A stretch of DNA of 64,000 bases from CBDATA01 sp965215615. GTDB lineage: Bacteria; Acidobacteriota; Vicinamibacteria; Marinacidobacterales; Marinacidobacteraceae. The DNA is taken from NCBI GenBank assembly GCA_965215615.1, contig OZ244068.1, forward strand, positions 310,001-374,000, written 5' to 3'. The notes beneath the pieces were generated by a model that worked only from the letters and a program-made list of their open reading frames with translations, was not told where the DNA came from and did not search any database. The first letter of the stretch is position 1; each line of letters starts with the position of its first letter. The position numbers were made by a program, and so were the translations under genes. Positions 34,251 to 43,827 of the stretch are shown here, piece by piece.

Positions 34251-35533
34251 GCACTGGCTTCTCCGCTCCAAAGCCGGCCCGCAACGCGGCGGACCTCCTT
34301 GCCCATCGAGCGGAGGATGCGCGGCACGAACCCCGTCGCCCCGCGACGGGCATCGCCTGCCTCGAGCTTCTGGCGGACGCCCCAGCGGCTCAAGCCCACC
34401 GCGGCGGCGAACTGGGCGTGATCCACCCGGTCTGCGAGCCCGGTCAGGTTCTTCGGGCCACGTCGCTCGACCGCGCCGCCGAAGACCAGCCGCACGATTT
34501 CATCGAGAGCGCCCAGATTGGCCCCACCGCCGGAGATCACGATCCGGTTCGGGACTTGCTGGTCGAGCCATTTCCGAAGGTTGTTCCGCAGGAGGGTCAT
34601 GTCCCGCTCCGCTCGCGCCTGCAGGATGCGGCCGAGCATCTGCCGCCGGAAGAGCTGCGGATGGGCGGGGCCGGCAACCGTCAGCTCGAAGGTCTCGTCT
34701 TCGGGCACGGCACCGAACAGGGCGTGCCCGAAGCGTCGCTTCGCCTCTTCGGCGGATGCGAAAGAGGTCTGGAGGCCGTAGGAAACGTCACGGGTGTAGT
34801 CGATACCGCCGATCGGCATCACATCGGACCACCACACCGCGCCTCCCCGGATCACCGCGAGGCCGGTCGTCGCCGCCCCGATATCGAGGAGCAGGAAATC
34901 GTCGGATTGCTCCTCGGGTTCGAAGACACCTTCGGCGGTCGCGAGCGAGGACAGCACGAGGCCCCGCACTTCGACACCGGCGGCATTCACCGCCCGCTCG
35001 ACGCGCTTCAGCGCTTCCCGCGGGCAGGAAATCAGGTGGACGTACGCCTGCATGCGCTCTCCGCTCCATCCGACCGGATTGAGCGTCGAATCGAGGTCAT
35101 CCACCAGGAATTCCTGGGGCAGCGCGTGGAGGAGCTCGAAGGGAGGGCGGAGCCAGGTGTCGCGGCCGGGTTGCGGAATCGCGCTTCCCACCGCCCGACG
35201 GACATCCTGGTCGGAGATGAGTCGGGAAGGCAGGTGAACATCTCCCGATGAATTGATGCTGCGGCGGTTGCGGGTGCCGACACTCACCCACGCTTCCCCC
35301 ACTTCGATCCCGACCGACTGTTCGAGTTCCGACATCGCCCGGCGAATCGAAGCCGAAGCTGCTTCGGGATGCACGACCTCCCCCTTCTGGATCCCCTCGG
35401 CACCCGCCTGACCGACGGCGAGAACTTCGAGTCGGGTGGACTTGTCCGGCTCTCCGGGCGCGACCCGGGCCAGCACCGCCCGGACACTGTCGCTTCCGAT
35501 GTCGAGACCGCAGTACCAATCCTTGAGTGTCAC
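34247..35533 (-). CDS. ftsA: Cell division protein FtsA
   Basis: 428 residues from the GTG at 35533 (VTLKDWYCGLDIGSDSVRAV); GTG overlaps the ftsQ stop as GTGA. The actin-fold phosphate-1 motif is GLDIGSDS, the SHS2 insert follows (VGSAIPQ...LHALPQEFLVDD), the second phosphate motif is LLLDIGAATTGLAV and the adenosine motif is ISGGGANLGALDEI. FtsA anchors FtsZ filaments to the membrane through a C-terminal amphipathic helix, plausibly KEVRRVAGRLWSGEASA. A longer upstream frame is shadow of ftsQ. Confidence 0.95.
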   Translation of the reverse strand: MTLKDWYCGLDIGSDSVRAVLARVAPGEPDKSTRLEVLAVGQAGAEGIQKGEVVHPEAASASIRRAMSELEQSVGIEVGEAWVSVGTRNRRSINSSGDVHLPSRLISDQDVRRAVGSAIPQPGRDTWLRPPFELLHALPQEFLVDDLDSTLNPVGWSGERMQAYVHLISCPREALKRVERAVNAAGVEVRGLVLSSLATAEGVFEPEEQSDDFLLLDIGAATTGLAVIRGGAVWWSDVMPIGGIDYTRDVSYGLQTSFASAEEAKRRFGHALFGAVPEDETFELTVAGPAHPQLFRRQMLGRILQARAERDMTLLRNNLRKWLDQQVPNRIVISGGGANLGALDEIVRLVFGGAVERRGPKNLTGLADRVDHAQFAAAVGLSRWGVRQKLEAGDARRGATGFVPRILRSMGKEVRRVAGRLWSGEASA

Positions 35534-36378
35534 GAGATCACCTCTTCCCTGGAGAGCGTGGTTGGTTCGTCGCCTTCGGGCGCGAGCCGCAGCAGCAAAC
35601 GATCCCCGACCCGGGCATCCACCTCTTCGAGGTTCGGCCAGCGGGCAAGCAGATCGGGAATGTGACGGAGTGCCGTGCCGAGTTCCTCGGCGAAGCGTTC
35701 TTCCGTGAGCACCACCGACACCGGCCACGGCCGGAGGACGACGGTGACCCGCACCGGGCCTGCCGATCCGTCCACTTCCGAGACGAAGCGATCGAGTTCG
35801 GGGTGCTCCAGCAGGGTGGCGGCGAGCCGCGCGCCGATCTGCGCGCAGCCGGGAAATCCGGGGGCCGCGGGATCTCCACAGCGAACCACCGGAAGATCCG
35901 CGACCCCCGCTCGGGCGACATCGGCCGGCGTCGCCGGCCCGAGCAGCGAGCCGTCCGCGGCGAGCGCGAGGGGCCGCCCGCTCAGGACGACCGCGGTCGC
36001 CGGTTTTTCGACCGCCACCACCTGCGGCGGGCCGAACAGCGGTTGGCGCGCCTTTCCGCTCGCGAGCAGCCCGCTCGCTTCGAGGCGGGCGAGGATCGCG
36101 GTGGCATTCCCGGCTGCGTTTCCGAGGAATTCGGGATCCTGAAGTTCGCGATGCAGGTGGCCGGCACCGGTGATCACGATCCGGGGCGACCCCACGCCGA
36201 AGAACAGCCGCGCGGCCGCGATACCGAGGAGGAACACGAGGGGCAGGCAGGCGGCGAGAATCCAGGCCAGCGCGAGCGCATTCCCGATCCGGGAGGCTCG
36301 AGCCCAGAGAGGCCGCGGGAAACGCGGCTCCGCAGCGCGGGTGAGCGACTCGAATCCCCGGTCAGTTTTCTGCGGCAC
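35530..36378 (-). CDS. ftsQ: Cell division protein FtsQ (DivIB-like)
   Basis: 282 residues, a divergent FtsQ assigned mostly by position between murC and ftsA. A short cytoplasmic tail, one membrane helix (about 33-58, ALALAWILAACLPLVFLLGIAA) and a periplasmic POTRA/beta domain are consistent with the family, which links early and late divisome proteins. Sequence identity to model FtsQ is low. The first 17 bases overlap the end of murC; the stop overlaps ftsA's GTG. Confidence 0.82.
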   Translation of the reverse strand: MPQKTDRGFESLTRAAEPRFPRPLWARASRIGNALALAWILAACLPLVFLLGIAAARLFFGVGSPRIVITGAGHLHRELQDPEFLGNAAGNATAILARLEASGLLASGKARQPLFGPPQVVAVEKPATAVVLSGRPLALAADGSLLGPATPADVARAGVADLPVVRCGDPAAPGFPGCAQIGARLAATLLEHPELDRFVSEVDGSAGPVRVTVVLRPWPVSVVLTEERFAEELGTALRHIPDLLARWPNLEEVDARVGDRLLLRLAPEGDEPTTLSREEVIS

Positions 36379-37792
36379 GGAGCTGCTCCATCAGCAGGTC
36401 GGGGAGACGGGTGATGCCGCCGGCCCCCAGGGTCAGGACCACATCGCCCGGCTCGAGCCTCGGGACGAGGTGGGCGGCGATCTCCTCGTGGGTCTCAAGA
36501 TGGCGCACATCCGGATGGCCTGCTTCGCGAACCAGTCCGGCGAGGCTTTCCCCATCGATTCCTGGAATCGCGGTTTCGCCGGCGGCGTGGATCCCGGTGA
36601 TGACCACCGCGTCCGCGTCATCGAAGGCACGGGCGAAGTCCTCCTTGAGATCCCGGACCCGGCTGTAGCGGTGGGGCTCGAAAACCACCAGCATCCGCGC
36701 GTCGTAGGCCGATCTTGCCGCCTCGAGAGTCGCCCGGATCTCGTTCGGGTGGTGGGCGTAGTCGTCCACGATCCGCACTCCGCGAACCACGCCGCGCAGG
36801 TCGAAGCGGCGGTCCACTCCGGTGAAGGCAGCGAGGCCGGAGCGCACCGACCGGGCCGGAATGCCGAGCTCGAGGCCGACCGCGACCGCGGCGAGAGCGT
36901 TGCGCACCGTCACGAGACCCGGCCGGCAAACGGACACCGGGCCGGCCGCCCCGCCCCGGATCCGGAGCTGGAACCGCGCCCCGTTCTCGTCGGAAACGAT
37001 CTCGTCGGCAGAGATGTCCGCCTCCGGGTCGAGGCCGTAGGTCACGAATCGCCGGCGGATGCGGGGGATCAGCGTCTTCAGGTTCTCGTCGTCGGCAGAA
37101 AGCGCGACGCATCCGTAGAAAGGAACCTTGTTCGCGAAATCGAGGAAGGATTCGCGGAGGTCGTCGAAATCGGCGTAGGCATCGAGATGTTCGCGGTCGA
37201 TGCCGGTGATGACCGCCACGATAGGCATGAGGCTCAGGAAGGTGCGGTCCGATTCATCGGCCTCGGCCACGAGAATCTCCGAATCCCCGAGCCGCGCGCC
37301 TCCCCCAAGACGGGCCACCCGCCCGCCGATGACCACTGTCGGATCCAGTCCGGCGTGCTCGAGAAGCGCCGCGGTCATCGAGGTGGTAGTGGTTTTCCCG
37401 TGAGAGCCGGCGACCGCGATCGCGAACTTCATCCGCATCAACTCGGCGAGCATCTCGGCTCGCGGGATGATCGGAAGCTGGCGTCGGGCGGCGGCTTCCA
37501 CTTCCGGGTTCTCCTCGCCGATGGCCGAAGAGACGACGACCACATCCGCATCGCGGACATGGCTTGCCGCATGTCCTTCGAAGACCACCGCACCGAGGTC
37601 GGCGAGCCGGTGTGCCACCCGCCCGAAGTGGACATCCGAGCCGGTGACCTGGTATCCGAGGCTCAACAGAACCTCGGCGAGGCCGCTCATGCCGACCCCC
37701 CCGATCCCGACGAAATGAACCCGGGTCCGCTGCGAGAACAGGAGTCCCCTTGCTTCGCCTTGCGGAGCGCGGGGCGGAGGAGCGCTCTTCAT
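36362..37792 (-). CDS. murC: UDP-N-acetylmuramate--L-alanine ligase
   Basis: 476 residues. It adds the first amino acid (L-Ala) to UDP-MurNAc. The N-terminal nucleotide-binding fold has HFVGIGGVGMSGLAE (26-40), the Mur ligase P-loop is AGSHGKTTTTS (128-138), and DYAHHPNEI, a hallmark of MurC, is present in the C-terminal domain. Start at the ATG of MKSAPPP (37792), sharing an A with the murG stop (TGATG). A much longer upstream frame is shadow of murG. Confidence 0.96.
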   Translation of the reverse strand: MKSAPPPRAPQGEARGLLFSQRTRVHFVGIGGVGMSGLAEVLLSLGYQVTGSDVHFGRVAHRLADLGAVVFEGHAASHVRDADVVVVSSAIGEENPEVEAAARRQLPIIPRAEMLAELMRMKFAIAVAGSHGKTTTTSMTAALLEHAGLDPTVVIGGRVARLGGGARLGDSEILVAEADESDRTFLSLMPIVAVITGIDREHLDAYADFDDLRESFLDFANKVPFYGCVALSADDENLKTLIPRIRRRFVTYGLDPEADISADEIVSDENGARFQLRIRGGAAGPVSVCRPGLVTVRNALAAVAVGLELGIPARSVRSGLAAFTGVDRRFDLRGVVRGVRIVDDYAHHPNEIRATLEAARSAYDARMLVVFEPHRYSRVRDLKEDFARAFDDADAVVITGIHAAGETAIPGIDGESLAGLVREAGHPDVRHLETHEEIAAHLVPRLEPGDVVLTLGAGGITRLPDLLMEQLRAAEN

Positions 37793-38865
37793 CACGCGCC
37801 GTAAGCCAGCAGCCGGCTGGCGAGGGTTTCCGCCGGGCGATCCCGGACGAGAGAAAGAGCGGCTCTCGACATCGCGGCGCGCCGCTCCCGATCCGCGGCG
37901 AGTCCGAGCAGCGCCTCGGCGAGCTGTTCCCCCGGTGCCGTTTCGCTCATGGCGATCCCCGCTCCGGCCGCTTCGAGCGCTTCCGCGTTTTGCCGCTGGT
38001 GCGCTCCCGCTACCGGTGCCGGGACCAGGATCGAGGGCCGGCCGGTGACCGCGAGCTCGGCGCAGGTGATCGCGCCCGCCCGGGCGACCACCAGATCCGC
38101 CCGGGCGAACTCGTCGGCCATCTTGTCGAAAAACGGTTCGACCCGGGCGGCGAGGCCCCGCTTTTCGTAGGCCCGCCGCGCTGCATCCGCTTCGGCGGGG
38201 CCGGTCTGGTGCGTGATCCGGAGACGAGGTGTCGAGCCGGCCAGCCGGGGGAGTGCGTCCAGCACCAGGCGGTTCAGGCGGGAAGCGCCCTGGCTTCCGC
38301 CGGTGATCAGCACGTTGATTTCGCCCTCCCGGCCGGGAGGCGGAGGCACCTCGAGAAACTCCGGGCGCACCGGAATCCCCGAAACGAAGGTCGGGCGGCC
38401 GCCGAAGAACTGCCGGGTGCTCTCCCAGGCGACCGCGATCTCGCTCGCGAAGCGGGCGCTCCAGCGGTTGGCGAGCCCCGGTTCGGCGTTCGGCTCGAAA
38501 AGCAGCGAAGGCGTTCCGGCCAGTCGTCCGGCGAGGGCCGCCACCCCGGAGACAGCACCTCCGGTTCCGAAGATGGCGTGCGGCCGGAACTCCCGGATGA
38601 GCTGGAACATCCGCAAGGTTCCGGAAACGAGGCCGGGCAGCGTCCGGACGAGGGCGGCGGGGGAGCGGCCACGAAGCGGCGGAACCTGCATCAGCGCGAG
38701 TTCGAAGCCGGCGGGGGGGACGAGCCGCGACTCCATTCCGCGGGGAGCGCCCACGAAGCGGATGCGGGTATCTCCGAAGTCCGCTGCGGCGCGTGCTACC
38801 GCAAGACCGGGGAACACGTGCCCTCCGGTTCCGGAGGCGGCGAAAAGAAGACGGCGTTCTCCCAT
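37792..38865 (-). CDS. murG: UDP-GlcNAc:undecaprenyl-PP-MurNAc-pentapeptide transferase
   Basis: 357 residues, GT-B glycosyltransferase that converts lipid I to lipid II on the cytoplasmic membrane face. ASGTGGHVFPGLAVA (10-24) is the first glycine loop, GTGGAVSGVAALAG the second, ITGGSQGASRLN the third, and RAGAITCAELAVTGRPSILVP the UDP-sugar site. Starts at the ATG at 38865, sharing a base with the ftsW stop (TGATG), and its own stop overlaps murC. Confidence 0.96.
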   Translation of the reverse strand: MGERRLLFAASGTGGHVFPGLAVARAAADFGDTRIRFVGAPRGMESRLVPPAGFELALMQVPPLRGRSPAALVRTLPGLVSGTLRMFQLIREFRPHAIFGTGGAVSGVAALAGRLAGTPSLLFEPNAEPGLANRWSARFASEIAVAWESTRQFFGGRPTFVSGIPVRPEFLEVPPPPGREGEINVLITGGSQGASRLNRLVLDALPRLAGSTPRLRITHQTGPAEADAARRAYEKRGLAARVEPFFDKMADEFARADLVVARAGAITCAELAVTGRPSILVPAPVAGAHQRQNAEALEAAGAGIAMSETAPGEQLAEALLGLAADRERRAAMSRAALSLVRDRPAETLASRLLAYGA

Positions 38866-39950
38866 CACGAGTGGACCCGCGAGACCGAGAGCACGAGGCC
38901 GGAGGCGGCAAAACTGCTCACGAGAGCCGACCCCCCCGCCGAGATGAAGGGCAAGGGAAGCCCGGTGGTCGGAACCAGTCCGACGGTGACGCTCACATGC
39001 AGGAAAGCCTGCAACCCGACGGCGAGGACCGCGCCGGTTCCGAGCAGCATCCCGAACGTGTCGGAAGCGCGCATCGCGATGATGAGGCCGCGGAGGATCC
39101 ACGCCCCGAAAGCGAGGATCAGCAGCACCGCACCGATGAGCCCGAGCTCCTCCCCGATCACCGAGAAGATGAAGTCGGCGTGGGGCACCGGGAGATACAG
39201 GAGTTTTTGCCCGCTCCCGGCGAACCCGGCACCCGACACCCCGCCGGCACCGAGCGCGATGAGCGACTGCGTCAACTGGAACCCGTCTCCGAGCGGATCC
39301 GCGAAGGGGTCGAGGAAGGTGAGGACCCGCTTCAGCCGATAGCCGTCCGCCAGAACTCCGAAGGTGAAAAGGGTTCCGAACACGCCGGACAGGATTGCGA
39401 GGTGCCCCGGCCGGGCTCCGCCGATGGCCAGCATGGCTGCACCGATCAGGGCCAGCAGGGTCGCGGTGCCGAGATCCCGCTGCAAGAACACGAGCCCGCC
39501 CAGGATTCCCGTGGTCAAAAGCGGGATGGCGAGCCCCCGGATGCGGTCAGGCGAACGGGTCGCCATTTGATGGGCGAGGATCAGGGCGAGCGCCACCTTG
39601 ACGAATTCAGAGGGCTGGACCGTGAAGCCACCGATGTGGAGCCATCGCCAGGTGTTGTTCACCGGGGACGAAAAGAGCGCGGCAACGAGGCCCAGGAGGC
39701 TGAGCCCGAGCACGGCCCCCACGACCCAGGGACGATCGAAGCGGCGGTAGTCGTGCTGCGCGAGAGCCACCATCAGGACGAGCCCGACAGCCGCCCAGGC
39801 CGCCTGCCGAAGCACGAAATACGAAGGATCGCGCCCGCTGGCCTCGGCAACGAATGCCGAGGCGCTGAACAGCATCACGAGCCCGAAGAGCATGAGCCCG
39901 AGAGTCAGCCCGACGAAGATCGGATCGGGTGCCATGGACCGCGCTCTCAC
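38865..39950 (-). CDS. ftsW: SEDS peptidoglycan glycosyltransferase FtsW
   Basis: 361 residues with about ten membrane segments. The SEDS family polymerises lipid II, partnered with the FtsI transpeptidase. Family landmarks: WLHIGGFTVQPSEFVKVALAL, FLQRDLGTATLL, PHADFIFSVIGEELG and PLPFISAGGSALVSSF. The GTG at 39950 overlaps the murD stop (GTGA) with GGGGGA upstream, so I chose it; the ATG at 39935 would shorten it by five residues. Confidence 0.95.
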   Translation of the reverse strand: MRARSMAPDPIFVGLTLGLMLFGLVMLFSASAFVAEASGRDPSYFVLRQAAWAAVGLVLMVALAQHDYRRFDRPWVVGAVLGLSLLGLVAALFSSPVNNTWRWLHIGGFTVQPSEFVKVALALILAHQMATRSPDRIRGLAIPLLTTGILGGLVFLQRDLGTATLLALIGAAMLAIGGARPGHLAILSGVFGTLFTFGVLADGYRLKRVLTFLDPFADPLGDGFQLTQSLIALGAGGVSGAGFAGSGQKLLYLPVPHADFIFSVIGEELGLIGAVLLILAFGAWILRGLIIAMRASDTFGMLLGTGAVLAVGLQAFLHVSVTVGLVPTTGLPLPFISAGGSALVSSFAASGLVLSVSRVHS

Positions 39951-41359
39951 GGTGTTTCCCCCGAAGGACGGGCCATTTCGGCGGCCAGCGAGCGGAATTG
40001 CTCGCCCCGATCCCGGTAATCGCGGAAGGAGTCGAAGCTGGAGCAGCCGGGAGACAACAGCACGACCTCGCCCGCCGCTGCTTCGGCGAAGGCGCGGCGG
40101 ACCGCCTCACCGAGCGAATCCATGGGGAGTGGCTCGAAGGCCGCGAGTTCGCGGAAGATCCGGTCCCGGGAACGGCCGATCGCGTAGATGCGGACCACCG
40201 ACCCCAGATCCGGTTTCAGATCGGCGAAGCGACCGCCCTTCAGGATGCCGCCGAGCAGGAGGCGCACCGGCGGATTTCCCCTGTCCCGGAAGGTTCGAAG
40301 CGCGGCGCGGGTGGCCATCAGGCTGGTGGCACGCGAGTCGTTGACGAAACGCACCCGGGAGACGGGGGGCAACTCCTCGAGGGCGTGCGGCAAGCCAGCG
40401 AAACCGGCCGCCGCCTCCTCGATCGGAGCGCGGGGGACTTCGAGCAGGGAGGCTGCTGCCGCTGCCGCCGCGAGGTTCTGCTCCTGGTGCGGGCCGGCCA
40501 TCCGGATGTCCGAAAGATCCGCGAGGAGCTCTTCGCTCCCCCGGCTTCGCCGCACGATGCGTCCCCCGGTGAGAACCACTTCCGGATCGCCGGCTCCCGG
40601 CCTTTCCCCGAAGGGAAGCAGCGAAGCGCCGGTTTCCTCCACGGCACTTCGAACGAGATGGGAGGCCACCGGATCAGCTCCGTCGAAGACTGCCCAGTCT
40701 CCGGGCTTCTGGTTCTGAAGGATGCGGCTTTTGGAGCGGTGGTAATGAGCCCGGTCCGGATGCCAGTCGAGATGGTCTTCGGTGATCCGGAGCAGCACCG
40801 CGATCCGGGCACGAAACCGCTCGATGGAAGCCAGTTGGAAGCTCGATGCTTCGAGAAGGATGCAGCTCGTCGGTGGGAGCTTTCCGGCGAGCGAGGTCAA
40901 CGGCCGGCCCAGGTTGCCGACGGCCTCCGCCTTGATCCCGTGGCGTTCGAGAGCCGATGCCAGCAGGACGACCGTGCTCGACTTGCCCTTGGTGCCGGTG
41001 ACCGCGACGATCCGGTCCCCCGGTTCCCCGAGCGCCCGGTACCCGAGCTCCATTTCCCCCCACAGCGGAACTCCGCGCCGGGAGGCCGTCCGGAGCACCG
41101 GGGAGGACGGCGGGATCCCGGGGCTCGCCACCACGAGCGCCATTCCGGCGAGCAGCTCCTCGGGGCGCTCCAGCAACCGGAGGCGGACCCCCAGCCGGGA
41201 AAGACGCGGGGCGTTTCCGAGCTCGGCTTCCGGTCGGGCATCGGCCACCGTCACTTCCCTCCCGGCGGTGCTCAGGAACTCCGCCGCCGCGAGGCCGCTC
41301 GCTCCCGCTCCGAGAACCAGAACGTTCGGGCCGGGCAGCCAGTCGAAAGACGCAGCCAT
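39947..41359 (-). CDS. murD: UDP-N-acetylmuramoyl-L-alanine--D-glutamate ligase
   Basis: 470 residues. It adds D-glutamate to UDP-MurNAc-L-Ala. N-terminal Rossmann VLVLGAGASGLAAAE, P-loop TGTKGKSST (121-129), EASSFQLASIE and the C-terminal NDSRATS (the usual NDSKATN with K replaced by R). The LLLGGILKGG loop is a family landmark. It starts 3 bases after the mraY stop and overlaps ftsW by 4. Confidence 0.95.
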   Translation of the reverse strand: MAASFDWLPGPNVLVLGAGASGLAAAEFLSTAGREVTVADARPEAELGNAPRLSRLGVRLRLLERPEELLAGMALVVASPGIPPSSPVLRTASRRGVPLWGEMELGYRALGEPGDRIVAVTGTKGKSSTVVLLASALERHGIKAEAVGNLGRPLTSLAGKLPPTSCILLEASSFQLASIERFRARIAVLLRITEDHLDWHPDRAHYHRSKSRILQNQKPGDWAVFDGADPVASHLVRSAVEETGASLLPFGERPGAGDPEVVLTGGRIVRRSRGSEELLADLSDIRMAGPHQEQNLAAAAAAASLLEVPRAPIEEAAAGFAGLPHALEELPPVSRVRFVNDSRATSLMATRAALRTFRDRGNPPVRLLLGGILKGGRFADLKPDLGSVVRIYAIGRSRDRIFRELAAFEPLPMDSLGEAVRRAFAEAAAGEVVLLSPGCSSFDSFRDYRDRGEQFRSLAAEMARPSGETP

Positions 41360-41362
41360 CGC

Positions 41363-42442
41363 TCATCGCAGCTTGAGGGTGGTCAGGGTGGCGAGCGCGC
41401 AAAGCAGGGCCACGATCCAGAACCGGGTGCTGATCTGCGATTCCTTCCAGCCCGCGAGCTCGAAGTGGTGGTGGATGGGAGCCATGCGGAACAGGCGCCG
41501 CCCGGTCAGCTTGAAGGAAGCCACCTGCAGCATCACCGAAGCCGCCTCCATCACGAAAACGCCTCCGACCAGTACCAGCAGCACTTCCTGACGGATCAGC
41601 ACCGCCTGGATACCGACCGCGGCACCGAGGGCGAGCGACCCCACATCGCCCATGAATACCTGGGCGGGATGGGCGTTGAACCAGAGGAATCCGAGCGATG
41701 CCCCGACTACCGCCGCTCCGAATACAGTGACCTCGGAGACACCGGGAATGTGGACGATGTCGAGATACGCCGAGAACTCCGCATGGCCGGAGAGATAGGT
41801 CAGCACCGCGAAAGCCGCTGCCGCCACCACCACGCATCCGGCGGCGAGCCCGTCTATCCCGTCGGTCAGGTTCACGGCATTGGAAGAAGCGACCAGAACC
41901 AGAGCCGCCGCCGGAATCAGCGCCCAACCCAGTTCGGGCTGGAGCGTCTTGTAGAAGGGGAACACCACCAGGGTCGTGAACTCGCCGGCTCCCGCCCGCC
42001 ACAACAGGAAGAGTCCGGTGAGAACCCCGATCAGGACCTGGATCCCGAACTTGGGAAGAACCCGAAGCCCTCCGCGCCCCTTGAGCTTCCCGTAGTCGTC
42101 GAAGAACCCGAGCGCCCCGTAGCCCAGGGTCGCAAACAGGGCGGCCTGGATCAGGGAGTTCCCGAGATCGGCCCACAGGATCGCGCTGGCCAGAATGGAA
42201 AACACGATGAGGATGCCGCCCATGGTCGGGGTGCCCGCCTTGGCGAGGTGGCTGCTCGGGCCGTCGGGCCGGATGCGCTCGCCGATCTGGAACCGCCGGA
42301 GCCACCGGATGCCCAGGGGCCCGAGGCCGAGCAACAACAGGAGCGCGGTCACCGTGGCGGCGGCGCTGCGCACCGTCACGTAGCCGAACACGTTGAAGGC
42401 CCCGCCCCCGTCGGCGAGCGAGTACAGCAGTTCCCCGAGCAT
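41363..42442 (-). CDS. mraY: Phospho-N-acetylmuramoyl-pentapeptide transferase
   Basis: 359 residues with ten predicted membrane helices. MraY makes lipid I by moving phospho-MurNAc-pentapeptide to undecaprenyl phosphate. Catalytic signatures: the KAGTPTMGG loop, GFFDDYGK (D115 and D116), NLTDGIDGLA, and MAPIHHHFELAGW near the C-terminus. Start 42442 overlaps the murF stop by one base (TGATG). A longer upstream frame is shadow. Confidence 0.96.
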   Translation of the reverse strand: MLGELLYSLADGGGAFNVFGYVTVRSAAATVTALLLLLGLGPLGIRWLRRFQIGERIRPDGPSSHLAKAGTPTMGGILIVFSILASAILWADLGNSLIQAALFATLGYGALGFFDDYGKLKGRGGLRVLPKFGIQVLIGVLTGLFLLWRAGAGEFTTLVVFPFYKTLQPELGWALIPAAALVLVASSNAVNLTDGIDGLAAGCVVVAAAAFAVLTYLSGHAEFSAYLDIVHIPGVSEVTVFGAAVVGASLGFLWFNAHPAQVFMGDVGSLALGAAVGIQAVLIRQEVLLVLVGGVFVMEAASVMLQVASFKLTGRRLFRMAPIHHHFELAGWKESQISTRFWIVALLCALATLTTLKLR

Positions 42443-43827
42443 CAGACACCCTGTTCTCCGGCCGGTCCGAGTTTTTCGAGTGTTCGTTCGAGCCCGACCG
42501 CCCGCGATGCCTTGAAGAGGACCAGATCCCCCTCCCGCAGCTCGCCGGAGAGGGCTTCCGCGGCCTCGTCGGGTGTCTCGAAACCCGATGCCGGAACACC
42601 GGCACCCTTCGCCGCCTCGGCGAGCCTCCGGCCAAGAGCGCCCACCCCGATCACCATGTCGAGCTGCACGCTGGCCGCGTATTCGCCGCACTCCGCGTGG
42701 AAGCGGCCTTCCTTCGCACCCAATTCGCACATGTCGCCGGCGACCAGAATCCGGCGACGGGCCGGAGTTACGGCGAAATCGGCGATGGCGGCGCGAAGCG
42801 CGGCCGGGCTCGAGTTGTAGGTCTCGTCGAGCGCGGTCGCTCCACCGGCGAGGGTGATCCGCTCTCCCCGACCGGGAAGCGGGCCGACCGGTTCGATGGC
42901 CTCTGCGGCTTTCCCGAGCGGAACCCCCATCGCCACCGCGGCCGCGAGTCCGGCCAGGGCGTTTTGCGCGTTGTGGGTGCCCGGCAGCCGGCAACGGACG
43001 GGGGTCCACGGCCCGCCGAAGGCACGCGCCTCGAAGGCGAGCCCCTCTTCGGTCTTCCGGTAACGCCGGCCGCGGATATCCGCCTTCTTGCGGAAGCCGA
43101 AAGTGATCCGGTGCCCCGGGAACCGTTCGGCCTGGGCGACCACCCGTTCGTCGTCCGCGCGAACGAGTGCGGTGGCATCCGCGGGAAGGGTCTCGAAGAG
43201 TTCTCCCTTGGCAGCGGCCACCGCTTCCAGTCCCCCTCCGAGGCCTTCGAGGTGCGCGGGGCTGATCGCGGTGATCAGCCCGCAATCGGGGGTCACGATG
43301 CGGGTGAGTTCGCGGATTTCTCCGGGGGCCGACATCGCGAGCTCCATCACCCAGATGTCCTCGTCCCCCGCGGCGAGAACCGAGAGAGGAACCCCGAGGT
43401 GGTTGTTCCAGTTGCCGGGGCTCTGGAAGACGGTGCGCTCCGCGCCGATCGCGTGCTTTGCGATTTCCCTGGTCGTCGTCTTGCCGACGCTGCCGGTGAT
43501 GGCCACCACTTCCGCACCGCACTCGAGGCGAAGATGGCGGGCCAGCCCGCTCAGGGCGGCCTGGGTGTCGTCCGTCCGGATGAAGAAAGGGGTTCTGTTG
43601 TCCGGGAGGGATGGCATCTCGATGTCGCGCTCGACGACCGCGCCGGCCGCTCCCGCCTCGAGGGCCGCCACCACGAACCGGTGACCGTCCCGCTCGCCGC
43701 GGATCGCGAAAAAGAGCTGTCCCTCGCGGATCGAGCGGCTGTCGATCGAGGCCCCCTCGCAATCCCGATCGGGGCCGACGAGCTTTCCTCCGATGGCACT
43801 CGCGGCCTCGCGGGCCGAGAACCTCAT
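42442..43827 (-). CDS. murF: UDP-N-acetylmuramoyl-tripeptide--D-alanyl-D-alanine ligase
   Basis: 461 residues. Joins D-Ala-D-Ala to the UDP-MurNAc tripeptide. The small N-terminal domain has SIDSRSIREGQLFFAI, the P-loop is ITGSVGKTTTRE (110-121), followed by NWNNHLGVPLS and LDETYNSSPAALRAA, both specific to MurF. The ATG overlaps the murE stop (ATGA). Confidence 0.96.
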   Translation of the reverse strand: MRFSAREAASAIGGKLVGPDRDCEGASIDSRSIREGQLFFAIRGERDGHRFVVAALEAGAAGAVVERDIEMPSLPDNRTPFFIRTDDTQAALSGLARHLRLECGAEVVAITGSVGKTTTREIAKHAIGAERTVFQSPGNWNNHLGVPLSVLAAGDEDIWVMELAMSAPGEIRELTRIVTPDCGLITAISPAHLEGLGGGLEAVAAAKGELFETLPADATALVRADDERVVAQAERFPGHRITFGFRKKADIRGRRYRKTEEGLAFEARAFGGPWTPVRCRLPGTHNAQNALAGLAAAVAMGVPLGKAAEAIEPVGPLPGRGERITLAGGATALDETYNSSPAALRAAIADFAVTPARRRILVAGDMCELGAKEGRFHAECGEYAASVQLDMVIGVGALGRRLAEAAKGAGVPASGFETPDEAAEALSGELREGDLVLFKASRAVGLERTLEKLGPAGEQGV